A stretch of 60,992 nucleotides of DNA from Clostridiaceae bacterium (GCA_012735465.1 JAAYHJ010000074.1:1-60992), one strand, 5' to 3'. Shown: positions 44,904 to 54,655, numbered from the stretch's first letter. Translations and numbers: made by a program. Notes: a model not told the origin generated them from the sequence alone.

Positions 44904-45458
44904 ATGCAAAAGTGCAGCGATGTTATTGGTTTGCCTGTTATAAGCTTGTCAACAGGTGAAAAAATAGGTTTTGTAAAGGACATACTGCTTGATTCTGATA
45001 CAAAAAAAATAAAAGCTTTTGTAATTTATTCCCGCAATATTTTTTCCAAACCAAGGGCGGTTTTATCGGAAAACATCGTGCGAGTGGGAAAGGGTGCGGT
45101 ATTGGTGCGGGATAGGGAAAAGACCGTTTCCGTCCGGGAGCTGATGTCTTTACCCAATATAAGAAGCTACAAGGAAGGGCTGGTGAACCAGCCGGTTTAT
45201 ACCGACAGCGGTGTGGATCTGGGAGTGGTACAGGATGCTATTTTCAATTTTGAAATTGGGCAGTTGGATGAAATTGAAGTATCCGACGGAATTGTCCAGG
45301 ATTTGATGGAAGGCAGAAAAATTATATCGGCATCTGAATCATTGCAACTGGAACAGGGAATAGTAATTGTAGAAACTGAAAAAGTACGTGCCATAAGGAA
45401 AAATGGAAAAGGCATTAAAAAATATATTATGAAAGGGAGTAAGGAAGATGAGAAATAA
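44904..45458 (+). CDS. Protein with two PRC-barrel domains, 184 aa
   Basis: Two PRC-barrel-like beta domains: CSDVIGLPVISLSTGEKIGFVKDILLD (about 4-80) and LVNQPVYTDSGVDLGVVQDAIFNFEIGQL (~94-165), then a basic tail. PRC barrels occur in RimM, photosynthetic reaction centres and sporulation proteins (YlmC/YmxH-like). ATG 44904 follows GGAGG by seven bases. It overlaps the next small gene by 11 bases. Confidence 0.88.
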   Translation: MQKCSDVIGLPVISLSTGEKIGFVKDILLDSDTKKIKAFVIYSRNIFSKPRAVLSENIVRVGKGAVLVRDREKTVSVRELMSLPNIRSYKEGLVNQPVYTDSGVDLGVVQDAIFNFEIGQLDEIEVSDGIVQDLMEGRKIISASESLQLEQGIVIVETEKVRAIRKNGKGIKKYIMKGSKEDEK

Positions 45459-45624
45459 TGGTTTCACAAAGGGATTAATCACAGGCACCATTATTGGTGC
45501 TACCGTTAGCATGATGGCTAATTCTGCAGATAGCAAAAAGGGAAAGATGTTTAAAAGAAAAACAAATAATTTTATGCGTATTATGGGAAATATTATTGAA
45601 GATATTATGGATATAAGAGGATAA
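45448..45624 (+). CDS. Small YtxH-like membrane-anchored protein, 58 aa
   Basis: MRNNGFTKGLITGTIIGATV is a Gly/Thr/Ile-rich segment like the N terminus of YtxH-type proteins, followed by a basic, amphipathic tail (SKKGKMFKRKTNNFMRIMGN). AAGGAAG precedes the ATG inside the PRC-barrel gene. Probably co-translated. Function unknown. Confidence 0.7.
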   Translation: MRNNGFTKGLITGTIIGATVSMMANSADSKKGKMFKRKTNNFMRIMGNIIEDIMDIRG

Positions 45625-45629
45625 GAAAT

Positions 45630-45677
45630 ATTAGGCATAATCAGAGAACAAGAGTTTTTTTCCTGGTTATGCCTAAT
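45630..45677. terminator. Hairpin between the small gene and the AI-2E gene
   Basis: TTAGGCATAA (45631-45640) pairs with TTATGCCTAA (45667-45676), extendable by one outer A-T and two inner pairs. The loop holds a T7 run. It may attenuate transcription into the AI-2E gene. Confidence 0.55.
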
Positions 45678-45695
45678 TAAAACAGGTGAAGGACA

Positions 45696-46742
45696 GTGTA
45701 TAATTTTCTGAGCAGAAAGCGCATGATGTATCTTATTCTTTTTGCATGCCTCTTTATTCTGGTATATTTTTTGTACCTGATACGAAAGCCGTTATTGGAA
45801 CTGTTTTATCCTGTTTTTATTGCATTTTTCCTTACATACCTTGCAAATCCTCTTGTCAATTTTTTTGAAGAAAAGTACAAGTCAAGAACAGCCGCAATTA
45901 TTATAGTGTATGTGCTTGCAATTGCGGTTATTGCAGGAATACTGCTTTTTTTGGTTCCGGAACTGGTACGAAGCGTAAAGGATTTATCCCGAACCATTCC
46001 GGTATATTTTGAGCGATACCAATTAATTTTTTATGAGTTTGTTATAAGATATAAACATAGTGACCTGCCTGCCAGAATTAAGGAGCTATTGGACGAAAAC
46101 ATAGCCTATTTGGAAAAGGTACTGACCGATTCATTGCAGATAGGGGTAGAAGCTATAACAGGTGCTTTTTCCTTTTTTGTAAATCTGATACTTGGGGCGG
46201 TTATTTCTTTTTATATTTTAAAAGACATGGATTTACTAAAAAAAACAGTCATTTCCCTTATACCGCGCAAAGCAAGAAAGTGGACATTTGCATTGGCAAG
46301 GGATATTGATGTGGTATTGTCGGGCTTCATCCGCGGACAACTATTGGTGGCAGCTATTTTGAGCATATTGACTGCTCTCGGCTTGCTCCTTTTAAGGGTG
46401 AGATATGCACTGCTTTTAGGGGTTATAGTAGGAATGATGGACGTGATTCCTTACTTTGGCCCTATATTGGGTATTGTCCCTGCCATTGTTATTGCCTTTA
46501 TTGACCGGCCTGTCAGTGCGGTATGGGTTATAGTACTGTATTTCATTATTCAACAGTTGGAAGGGGCTGTTATATCTCCGCGAATTGTCGGCTCACGGGT
46601 AGGGCTTCACCCGGTCATAATTATACTTGCAGTGATGGCAGGAGGCAAGTTTTTTGGCCTGGCGGGTTTATTGCTTGCCGTTCCAATTGCAGGTATCATA
46701 AAAGTATTGGTCCATAGGATAATAGACAGTATTGTTTCATGA
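45696..46742 (+). CDS. AI-2E family transporter, 348 aa
   Basis: About eight membrane helices in the AI-2E/PerM (UPF0118) layout: an opening pair, a helical soluble segment (about 85-145), then FIRGQLLVAAILSILTALGLLLL, GVIVGMMDVIPYFGPILG (family signature) and GSRVGLHPVIIILAVMAGG. Family members act as exporters or Na+/H+ antiporters; the substrate is not evident. GTG start after AAGGACA. Confidence 0.9.
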   Translation: MYNFLSRKRMMYLILFACLFILVYFLYLIRKPLLELFYPVFIAFFLTYLANPLVNFFEEKYKSRTAAIIIVYVLAIAVIAGILLFLVPELVRSVKDLSRTIPVYFERYQLIFYEFVIRYKHSDLPARIKELLDENIAYLEKVLTDSLQIGVEAITGAFSFFVNLILGAVISFYILKDMDLLKKTVISLIPRKARKWTFALARDIDVVLSGFIRGQLLVAAILSILTALGLLLLRVRYALLLGVIVGMMDVIPYFGPILGIVPAIVIAFIDRPVSAVWVIVLYFIIQQLEGAVISPRIVGSRVGLHPVIIILAVMAGGKFFGLAGLLLAVPIAGIIKVLVHRIIDSIVS

Positions 46743-46787
46743 AGTACATTTTTAATTGAATTATATGATTTAGTAAATAACTTCCTG

Positions 46788-46815
46788 TTGACTATGTGCT
46801 GTAAAATGATATAAT
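46788..46815 (+). promoter_or_regulatory. Promoter of the non-coding RNA
   Basis: TTGACT, 16-bp spacer, TATAAT; transcription should begin near 46821. Confidence 0.75.
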
Positions 46816-46820
46816 CATTA

Positions 46821-47075
46821 GTGCTAAGTCAATTTAATATTTTCTGGGATATTCGTAGGCTTCTGTTTTGAACCTACATTCTAACTAAGGGAGTTCAATA
46901 AGGGACAGTGGATATTAGGCCCATAGTGAGTCCTATACAGGCAGGGGAAAATAGAAGCATCCATGAGAGCACCCACCTATCGAGAGATAGGTGTCAAAAT
47001 TGAAGTAGCGGTATCTTGGATATTAAATTGATTAATGGTAAGCCATAAGTACTTAATGTACTTGTGGTTTTTTGT
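46821..47075 (+). ncRNA. ssrS: Non-coding RNA, probable 6S RNA (SsrS)
   Basis: A good promoter and a good terminator enclose about 255 nt without an ORF. The ends pair: TCAATTTAATAT (46829-46840) with ATATTAAATTGA (47020-47031), a perfect 12-bp closing stem, continued by GATA/TATC and CG/CG pairs. Inside are a GTAGG...CCTAC hairpin on the 5' side and an apical CACCTATC-GAGA-GATAGGTG hairpin (46974-46993). A long rod with an open centre and a 5' side hairpin is the 6S plan. It is unlike SRP RNA, tmRNA or RNase P RNA. Family call is by shape and size; covariance search needed. Confidence 0.62.
47043..47075 (+). terminator. Terminator of the non-coding RNA
   Basis: CCATAAGTAC (47043-47052) pairs with GTACTTGTGG (47058-47067), one G-U, 5-nt loop, followed by seven Ts. 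Confidence 0.88.
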
Positions 47076-47208
47076 TTTGTTATAAAAATTACAAAATTAT
47101 GTTGTTCGGCCGGAAACTATATTGTATGATATTGCTATAACGTTTAAAATATGCATGTATTTGAAATACTATTAACCTGAATAAACCGGCGAGAAGGAAG
47201 GTTGGAAA

Positions 47209-48393
47209 GTGGACATCAAAATGCAAAACACAAGGGTTAAAAGATTAATTGAATACGTCAAGGGATTAAAAGCCAATTTGAATGGTAAAGAGCTATATAT
47301 TAGGTATAAGGAAGATATAGACAATGTAACGCCCCAGGAAGCCTTTGAAATTTTTTATAGCTTATTGGAAGAAGGGATTGAAGCAAAGGAAATTCTAGTG
47401 TTTTTGGACAAGGTGGTTAACGTCTTTTATAAAAGTTTATTAAATTATCGATGGCAAAAGCCTAAAAATGATAATTTTCTTATGGATTTAATCAGCGAAA
47501 ATGAAGCCCTGGTAAAAAAGACGGACGAAATCAGGTTACTGCTAAAAGAGCCTGATCTTGATGTAAAAAAAGAAAAACTGCTTCCAAAGATAGAAGAGCT
47601 AAAACAGTTTAATGTACATTACCTAAAAAAAGAAAATATTCTGTTCCCTTATATGGAAAAGGCAATGCCTAAATTTCAAGGTTTGTCCATAATGTGGGCA
47701 CTGCATGATGTGGTAAGAAATCAAATTAAAGAGTTAATTGAAATATTAAAAGATAGTAACAGTTCTGAAGAAAAGCTAAACAAATCCATAGCCAATTTAT
47801 TTTTCAGCATGTTAGGATTAAAGAAAAAGGAAGAGTTAATACTGTTCCCTGCTGCAAGCGAGGTACTAAGTGATGATGATTGGTATCAAATGCACAAACA
47901 AAGCCTGGAATACGGTATTGCTTTTTCGGAAAGGGATAGTTACTTTTCCGATAAAGATGAAATACTGGAGGTACTGGGTAACGGCATGATAAAGACGGAA
48001 ACAGGCATATTGAGTTTTGAAGATGTCTTGATGATATTTAATATCCTGCCGTTGGATTTAACATTTGTTGATGAAAACAATAAGGTAAGGTTTTTTACGA
48101 GGCCCAAGGATAGGATTTTTCCCAGGTCTCCGGCGGTTATAGGGAGGGATGTTAGAAACTGCCATCCTCCGGACAGTGTGCATGTTGTAGAAGAAATAAT
48201 AGAAAGCTTTCGTTCCGGCAAGGAAGACTTTGCAAAGTTTTGGATTAACATGAAGGGAAAAACCATATTGATTCAATACTTTGCTTTAAGGGACCCAAAA
48301 GGGAACTATAAAGGCGTTTTGGAAGTAAGTCAGGATATTACCGAAATAAAGGGCCTGGAAGGAGAAAGAAGAATTTTGCAGTGGAATAAATAG
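47209..48393 (+). CDS. DUF438/hemerythrin-like/PAS protein, 394 aa
   Basis: Three-part soluble protein: DUF438 (about 1-75, with LKANLNGKELYIRYKEDIDNVTPQEAFEIFYSLLEEG), a hemerythrin-like helical domain (~90-220, histidines and glutamates in FNVHYLKKENILFPYME and ALHDVVRNQ), and a PAS domain (~270-385; VRNCHPPDSVHVVEEIIESF, KFWINMKGKTILIQYFALRD). Relatives are thought to sense oxygen or redox state in anaerobes; metal or heme binding is inferred. GTG start after GAAGGAAGG. Stands alone between the ncRNA and a terminator. Confidence 0.85.
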   Translation: MDIKMQNTRVKRLIEYVKGLKANLNGKELYIRYKEDIDNVTPQEAFEIFYSLLEEGIEAKEILVFLDKVVNVFYKSLLNYRWQKPKNDNFLMDLISENEALVKKTDEIRLLLKEPDLDVKKEKLLPKIEELKQFNVHYLKKENILFPYMEKAMPKFQGLSIMWALHDVVRNQIKELIEILKDSNSSEEKLNKSIANLFFSMLGLKKKEELILFPAASEVLSDDDWYQMHKQSLEYGIAFSERDSYFSDKDEILEVLGNGMIKTETGILSFEDVLMIFNILPLDLTFVDENNKVRFFTRPKDRIFPRSPAVIGRDVRNCHPPDSVHVVEEIIESFRSGKEDFAKFWINMKGKTILIQYFALRDPKGNYKGVLEVSQDITEIKGLEGERRILQWNK

Positions 48394-48426
48394 GAACTTA
48401 AACTGTATTAATCATTGAAAATATTG

Positions 48427-48482
48427 AAGGGGATGATTCTTGTGGAAAAGCAAACTTGTGTTCCAATGGAATCATCCCTTTT
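48427..48482. terminator. Terminator between converging genes
   Basis: GGGATGATTC (48430-48439) pairs with GAATCATCCC (48469-48478), extendable by A-T and G-U pairs; followed by TTTT. The loop is 29 nt. Confidence 0.75.
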
Positions 48483-48499
48483 AGCTCATTAAGGTTAGA

Positions 48500-48829
48500 C
48501 TAATCTTGAACAACTTCTAGGGCTCCGGATTGTATCATAATGGTTCTGATTTTATCCGCATTGTGTCTGGTTGCATTTACTGCAACCAGTATTCCTTCCT
48601 TTCCTTTGAGCCCCTTAACTCCGTCAGCAAAATTGCCAATTTCCCAAAGACCGTCCCGTTCGGTCTTGATAAATGAAATTTCCTGGGCTGCTTCTTCCGG
48701 ACTGGTCCATTCCTGCTCGTCGGCAAGGTTACTGATTATCATATCCCCTCGATCCAATCCGATGTTTCTCAAAGAATCAACTAAGGCTCCAACCTGCTGT
48801 TGATTTGGCATTCTTGCAACTAATCTCAT
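48500..48829 (-). CDS. Hypothetical protein, 109 aa
   Basis: Small alpha/beta protein, MRLVARMPNQQQVGALVDSL, then EWTSPEEAAQEISFIKTERD and GILVAVNATRHNADKIRTIM. The two strand-helix units resemble heat-induced YflT-type stress proteins in outline, but I cannot claim membership. ATG with GGAGG seven bases before it. Monocistronic, divergent from sbcD. Confidence 0.75.
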   Translation of the reverse strand: MRLVARMPNQQQVGALVDSLRNIGLDRGDMIISNLADEQEWTSPEEAAQEISFIKTERDGLWEIGNFADGVKGLKGKEGILVAVNATRHNADKIRTIMIQSGALEVVQD

Positions 48830-49016
48830 CCATACACCTCCGATTATTGCACATCACTCTTAGTTTTTACATTTCTTAATTAAAACATTACACGCTTCTG
48901 AAGATGAATTAAAAGGCAGTTGTCAAAGTTTGATTGACTTGATTATTTTGGTAGCATATAATGGGTGCTGGAGATACATTTTTCGGTAATTTATTTACAT
49001 ATCTGAGGTGAATTTA

Positions 49017-50174
49017 ATGAGATTATTGCATTTAGCGGACCTGCATATTGGTAAAATAATAAACAATTTTTCAATGATAGAAGACCAGCGACATATACTT
49101 GGCCAGATAAAGGATTTAATAAAAGAATATAAACCCCACTGTGTAATACTGGCAGGAGATATTTATGACAGAAGCGTACCTCCGGCAGAGGCCGTAGATT
49201 TGCTTGATATGTTTTTAACCGATGTTTTAATAGAGCTTAACACGCCTGTATTTGCCATTGCAGGAAATCATGACAATTCCAAGCGGCTCCATTTCGGCAG
49301 CAAGCTTCTGGAAAGGACAAACTTTTACATCGAGGGGGTATTTAATGGCAATATCAGAAAGGTGAAGCTTAAGGATGAGTTCGGGACAGTAAATTTCTAC
49401 CTGGTTCCATTTGCTGATGCCGAAGAAGTGAGAGATATTTTTAATAATAAGGACATTAAAACTTTAAATGATGCAATGAAATGTATAGTGGAAAAGATAA
49501 CGGAGGACTTTGAAGAAGGAGAAAGACATGTAATGATTACCCATGGCTATGTATTGGGTAATGAAGATCTGGAAACCTGTGAATCGGAAAAAAACCTGGT
49601 CATAGGAGGTACTGAAAATGTGGACCTCTGTTTATTTGATAAATTCCACTATACCGCATTGGGACATCTTCATTGCCCGCAAAAGGTCGGTTCCGACAGG
49701 GTCAGGTATGCAGGTTCTCCAATAAAATATTCTTTTTCCGAAGAAAGGCATAAAAAATCTGCAACCCTAGTTGATATGGATGGGGAGGGGAATGTGAGCA
49801 TAAAACTGCTGGAGTTAAAACCTGTTCGGGATATGAGAACCATAAGAGGAACGCTTGAAGAACTATTAAACCCCGGTTTTTATGAAAATACGAATCGAAA
49901 CGATTATATCAGGGCCGTATTGACCGATGAAGGTGAGCTTATTGAGCCGATGGCTAAGCTAAAGCAAGTTTATCCAAATATTATGACGATGGAAATTGAA
50001 AGGGAAAACGGAATTTTTAATTCATCGCTAATATCATCAAAAGAAATATCGAAAAAAACGCCTATGGAGCTTTTTAAGGATTTTTATAAATTTTATACCA
50101 ATACGGAGATGTCTCGGTTTGAAGTTGAGATTGCAGAAGAAATCTTTAATGAATTAAAAGAAGGGGACATTTAA
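49017..50174 (+). CDS. sbcD: SbcD nuclease subunit (Mre11-like), 385 aa
   Basis: Metallo-phosphoesterase of the SbcCD complex, which opens hairpins and blocked DNA ends. Motifs: HLADLHIGK, VILAGDIYDRS, FAIAGNHDN, MITHGYVLG and TALGHLHCPQ. ATG 49017 is used because TGAGGTG sits six bases before; the in-frame GTG 49008 is part of that SD. sbcC starts one base after its stop. Confidence 0.95.
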   Translation: MRLLHLADLHIGKIINNFSMIEDQRHILGQIKDLIKEYKPHCVILAGDIYDRSVPPAEAVDLLDMFLTDVLIELNTPVFAIAGNHDNSKRLHFGSKLLERTNFYIEGVFNGNIRKVKLKDEFGTVNFYLVPFADAEEVRDIFNNKDIKTLNDAMKCIVEKITEDFEEGERHVMITHGYVLGNEDLETCESEKNLVIGGTENVDLCLFDKFHYTALGHLHCPQKVGSDRVRYAGSPIKYSFSEERHKKSATLVDMDGEGNVSIKLLELKPVRDMRTIRGTLEELLNPGFYENTNRNDYIRAVLTDEGELIEPMAKLKQVYPNIMTMEIERENGIFNSSLISSKEISKKTPMELFKDFYKFYTNTEMSRFEVEIAEEIFNELKEGDI

Positions 50175-50175
50175 A

Positions 50176-53100
50176 ATGAGGCCGATTTGTTTAAGGATGA
50201 CAGCTTTTGGTCCGTATCCGGATAAAACGGAAATTGATTTTACATATTTGAAGGATAACAACATATTTGTTATAGCAGGGCCTACGGGGTCAGGAAAAAC
50301 AACTATTTTTGATGCCATATGCTATGCGCTTTATGGAGAGACAAGCGGGAATAAAAGGTCCGGTAAGGAATTGAGAAGCGATTTTGTAGACATAGACGGG
50401 GCAATAACCGAAGTGGAATTCATTTTCTCATCCAAAGGAAAGGACTATTATATAAGACGTGTACCGGCTCAAATGAGGAGGAAAAAAAGAGGGGAAGGCA
50501 CTGTGGAGTATCCTGCTAAAGTGGAATTTAAAGAACTTAATTCCGCTAACCCTCCCCTTACAAGGGTCGATGAAGTGAATGAAGCGATAGAAAAAATCAT
50601 TGGCATTAAAGCCAATCAGTTTAGGAAGATAGTGATGATTCCCCAGGGCGATTTCAGGGAGTTCTTATCTGCCAGTACTACGGAAAAAGAAGAAATACTA
50701 AGGAAAATTTTTGGCAGTGAATACTACAAGACCTTCCAAGATAAATTAAATGCAAAGGCTGAAAATCTGCGCAAGGAAGTAGAAAAGTTAAGCGGAGAAA
50801 TACAGGGAAATATAAAATTGATAGATGCCGGCGATAACGTGGAATTAAAGGAAAGCATAACGGGAGACGTGCCGGTTTCCAAGATTATTGAATTGCTTGA
50901 GGACTTCATAAAGGAAGAAGAACGCATTAAGGACGAGGAAAACAATGAGATAGAAAAATTAAGCAAAACCATAGAAAAGGAGCAGCGGGAGTACGACAGG
51001 CAGTCGGAGATAAATGAAAAATTTGAGGAAAAGGAAAAATATGAGTCTGAACTTTTGAAGTTGGAAAACAGAAAAAATGAGATTGCGGAGAAGGAAATAA
51101 GGAAAGCCAAGGCGGAGAAAGCACGGCTTTTAGTTCCCTATGAAAACTCTTTGATGCAAAGGGTTAAAGAAAGAGACGAGGTACTTAAGCAGCTTAATTT
51201 AGAAAAAACAAACCTTGAAAAAGCAGTTGAAGCCCTTTCTCAGGCAGAAGAAAGGAAGAAAAAAGCCGATGCCCTTGAAAAGAAAATTGAAAATTTAAAC
51301 AGGCAATTGGTTATTTTAAGCGGATATGTTGACGATGCTAAGAGCCTGGATGAAAAGAATAAAGCTATTGCCAAGCGCAGTCAAGAGCGTGAAGAACTTG
51401 AAAAATCCTTATCGGAGGGCGAGAAAAAGGTAAAGGATTTGGAAAAGGAGCTTGAAGTTTTAAAGGCAAAGGAAAAAGAAAAGGCGGTTTTGGATGTAGA
51501 ATTGCAAAAGCTTAAGGCTGACTTTGCAGATATTGAAAATTCCTATTACATATGCCAAAATCTCTATATTGAAAATAAGAGATATTCAAATAATCTTAAG
51601 AATATTGAAGAAAAACGGAAGCTTAAAAAAGGCATGGAAGAGGAAATAAAAGCAGAAAAACAAGATTATGAGGCTAAAAGGAACATATACAATAACAGTT
51701 CTGCAATAATTCTTGCCAGAAAGCTTAAAGAGGGGGAGCCATGTCCCGTGTGCGGTTCGATACACCACCCGGCTCCAAACACAATAGAGGGGGAAATACC
51801 GACCGAAAAACAGCTTAAAGAGATGGAGGATGTTATCAATAAAAAGCAGGAAAAACTAAACAATTTAAATATGGAAATAAGCAGATTGGAAGGCGAACAA
51901 AATGCATTAATCTCATCAATAAGTCAAAAATTTAAACAATTGCAGGAAAAAGGATGGTTCAGCAATAAAGACCGATTGGATAATGAAGATGTCATTAAAG
52001 AAGAAGGTTTGAAAATATCGGAAAAGAAAAAGGAAGTTGAAAACAAACTTAAAGTTTTTGACAATAAAGTTAAAGAAATCGCATTACAATTAAAGACCAT
52101 TGAAGCAAAGAAGCATGAATTGGATACTCTTAAAGCAAAAGTAGAAGAAAATAGGAAAAAACACTTTGAAGTGTCTAATGCCGTGTCCACTTTGGAAGGA
52201 AGTCTAAAGGATATATATAATAGGTTGCCTCCGGAATATAGGGTGTTTCATAAATTGGAAGAAGATATTCGTAATTGTAAGGAAAATATAGATAAATTTA
52301 CAGAGTGGGTAAGAAAAGCAGCGGAAGACTACGATAAAGCCAATATTAACTGTGAAAAATTGAAGGAGAGAGTAAAAGGGCTAAATGAAAGACTTTTAGA
52401 ATGCAATGAAGCCCTTAAGAAGGCAGAAGACGAGTTTAACAGTAAGGTGGACGGCACCTTTGGAAGCAGGAAGGCATATGAAGAAGCCAAACTCAGCGAC
52501 GAACTTATCAAACAGCTTGAGAAGGAACTGGAAGGGTACTATAATGATCTGAATATAACGCGGGATAGAGTGAAAAAGCTGTCGGAAGAGCTTAGCAAAT
52601 TTAAAAAATTCGATACAGAAATAATTAAGAATTCAATTTATGAGCATAGAAAAATGCTGGAAGAAAAAAGGCAAGTTTTTTCAGTGCTCGATAAAAGAGT
52701 TGGAATAAACAGGAAGGTGCTAACAACTATAAAGGGTTATAGTGAAAAAATTAGTAAAAAGGAAAATGAATATAAAATAGTGGGGAAGCTGGCCAAGATG
52801 GCAAACGGCAGCGGCCCCGAAAAGATTTCCTTTGAAACCTTTGTACTTATGAGCTACTTTGATGATGTTATAATGGCGGCCAATAAACGGCTTCAAAAAA
52901 TGACCTCAGGAAGATATTATCTAATCAGAAGAGATGAAAGCGAAGGCAGGGGAAGGGGAAGAAGGGGCTTGGATCTGGATATCTATGATAACTATACCGG
53001 AAAGCCAAGGCCTGTGAGCACATTGTCCGGTGGAGAGAGTTTTCAGGCATCTTTAGCCCTTGCCCTTGGATTATCCGATGTGGTACAGCAAAATTCCGGG

Positions 53101-53322
53101 GGAGTGGAACTTAATACCATGTTTATAGATGAAGGCTTTGGAACATTGGATACGGATACGGGAACATTGGACTGTGCCATAAACATGCTGATGGAGCTTC
53201 AGAGGAATGGAACCCTTGTAGCGGTAATATCCCATGTTAATGAAATTAAGGAAAGGATTCCTGTGAAGTTGATTGTTGAAAAAGGCCCTTATGGGAGCAA
53301 AGTCAGGTTTAGCGGCGTCTAG
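50176..53322 (+). CDS. sbcC: SbcC ATPase subunit (Rad50-like), 1048 aa
   Basis: SMC-like ATPase. Walker A GPTGSGKTTIFDAICYALYGE at the N terminus, long coiled coils with a zinc hook (CPVCGSIHHPAP, Cys about 523 and 526) at mid length, and the C-terminal signature STLSGGESFQASLALALGLSD and Walker B TMFIDEGFGTLD. Forms a complex with SbcD. Overlapping expression is ensured by the one-base gap. Confidence 0.96.
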   Translation: MRPICLRMTAFGPYPDKTEIDFTYLKDNNIFVIAGPTGSGKTTIFDAICYALYGETSGNKRSGKELRSDFVDIDGAITEVEFIFSSKGKDYYIRRVPAQMRRKKRGEGTVEYPAKVEFKELNSANPPLTRVDEVNEAIEKIIGIKANQFRKIVMIPQGDFREFLSASTTEKEEILRKIFGSEYYKTFQDKLNAKAENLRKEVEKLSGEIQGNIKLIDAGDNVELKESITGDVPVSKIIELLEDFIKEEERIKDEENNEIEKLSKTIEKEQREYDRQSEINEKFEEKEKYESELLKLENRKNEIAEKEIRKAKAEKARLLVPYENSLMQRVKERDEVLKQLNLEKTNLEKAVEALSQAEERKKKADALEKKIENLNRQLVILSGYVDDAKSLDEKNKAIAKRSQEREELEKSLSEGEKKVKDLEKELEVLKAKEKEKAVLDVELQKLKADFADIENSYYICQNLYIENKRYSNNLKNIEEKRKLKKGMEEEIKAEKQDYEAKRNIYNNSSAIILARKLKEGEPCPVCGSIHHPAPNTIEGEIPTEKQLKEMEDVINKKQEKLNNLNMEISRLEGEQNALISSISQKFKQLQEKGWFSNKDRLDNEDVIKEEGLKISEKKKEVENKLKVFDNKVKEIALQLKTIEAKKHELDTLKAKVEENRKKHFEVSNAVSTLEGSLKDIYNRLPPEYRVFHKLEEDIRNCKENIDKFTEWVRKAAEDYDKANINCEKLKERVKGLNERLLECNEALKKAEDEFNSKVDGTFGSRKAYEEAKLSDELIKQLEKELEGYYNDLNITRDRVKKLSEELSKFKKFDTEIIKNSIYEHRKMLEEKRQVFSVLDKRVGINRKVLTTIKGYSEKISKKENEYKIVGKLAKMANGSGPEKISFETFVLMSYFDDVIMAANKRLQKMTSGRYYLIRRDESEGRGRGRRGLDLDIYDNYTGKPRPVSTLSGGESFQASLALALGLSDVVQQNSGGVELNTMFIDEGFGTLDTDTGTLDCAINMLMELQRNGTLVAVISHVNEIKERIPVKLIVEKGPYGSKVRFSGV

Positions 53323-53388
53323 GGTGTCTAAAGGGGGACGAAGTTGTTCTCCCTCCCATACTTCCTCCCCCCATAAATACACATAACG

Positions 53389-54463
53389 TTACTTATTATA
53401 TAGTAATCCCAGAACAGTAGACTTATTATGTATTTCTATTTGTCCATCGGTTTTGGATGCAATTTCTCCTATTGATAACGCTCCTTCGACCGGGAAAGCC
53501 AGATTATTTTGAATGTTTTCGAGTTCTTGTTCAAAATCATCTTCCAAAAACATCGCCCTGGAGACACAATCAAATAACAGAGGAATATATTCTCCTTGTA
53601 CTTTGGAAGAACATTGCTCAGCTATTTGTAGAGAAGAATCCAATAGGGTTTGGGTATCTCCTTTTAGTACATATATATCACAGTCTTGAGGTATATTGGC
53701 TACACATATAATTTCGTTATTATTACCAAGTGCAATAGGGTCACGAACAACATCCGTTTGATCCTTCTGAGCAATGCCAAATGGGTGATCTTTGGGCAAA
53801 TACGAAAAAATCTTCCCTGAAAAGGGCAACTTTTTCTTCTTCCTCTATTATATGCTTGTACACTTCAAAAGCATTTTCCGAATCCAATTCCATTAAAATG
53901 TTATCCTGAGATTTTGTTACATAAAAAGGACCTCTTAGCCTCTGCCATCCGTGGGTTACTGCAATCTGGATATCAGATTTTATTATGCATATATACATCA
54001 CGTCTTTAAATATTCCCTTATTTGTAAAAATACATGGTTCCTGTTTTAAAGTATGATATCCAGCCCCTCCGCCGATGTACTTTACATGGTCCTTTAATTT
54101 CCCATATACCGTATCCGTTAAATCTTTCATTCTACTGGATAAGCCATCTACAAGAAGGATTGCAGTACAATTTTGCAATTGGTCCGGGGACAGCCTGAAA
54201 GGCATAAGGTATGGTAACACAATGGAACTATAGACAGGTTCATACTTTTGAACAATAAACCCTTGGGAATAATGCTTATTGCCTGCCACCAAACCAGGGA
54301 AGATCCCACCGAAGAACTTGATATTTTCATTATTTAAATAGGAAATCAGTTCTTCTACGTATTGTGCCGACCTATCACCTACCATTATCATTAATTCTTC
54401 TTCCTGTTTTACATTTAACGTTTTTAAGTAGTATCTCATTTCATCAATGGTAGAAATATACAT
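53389..54463 (-). pseudogene. FIST domain protein with a one-base frameshift
   Basis: The first part (ATG 54463; MYISTIDEMRYYLKTLNVKQEEELMIMVGD, GGIFPGLVAG, IGGGAGYHT) is a FIST_N domain; the second, in another frame, holds the FIST_C part (DHPFGIAQKDQTDVVRDPI, PLLFDCVSRAMFLEDDFEQELENI). The frames join if one base is removed from the run of six As at 53805-53810 (Ts on the coding strand), giving LFREDFSYLPKDHPFGI. FIST proteins are putative small-ligand sensors that feed signalling domains. It is a pseudogene, a slippage-controlled gene or a sequencing error in a homopolymer. Confidence 0.8.
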
Positions 54464-54540
54464 GATGTGCCTCCTTTAAAATATTTATAGCATTGAAAAG
54501 TACCCGAAAAAATATACTCAACACTTTATAATTATAATTC

Positions 54541-54577
54541 AACTGGTTATTTTTTTCTATAAAACTGGTTATTTTTT
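54541..54577. repeat. 15-bp direct repeat with 22-bp period
   Basis: Two identical copies of AACTGGTTATTTTTT placed 22 bp apart, on the same face of the helix, 80 bp before the alaS promoter. Possible regulator site for either the FIST gene or alaS. Confidence 0.6.
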
Positions 54578-54655
54578 ATATAAATTACTGTTCACTAATG
54601 TATAAATTTACAAGCAATCTTTGACCGTATTTTTGTGTATCTTTATTTTTTGGCA

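Noticed and set aside
46821-47075. The ncRNA called as SRP RNA, tmRNA or a riboswitch for the DUF438 gene
   Set aside because: No SRP GGAGGAAGC-type loop or tmRNA tag, and its own terminator stands about 130 bases before the next start.
50724-51110. Minus-strand frames opposite sbcC
   Set aside because: They arise from the Glu/Lys-rich coiled-coil coding sequence, which reads as Phe/Ser/Leu on the other strand.
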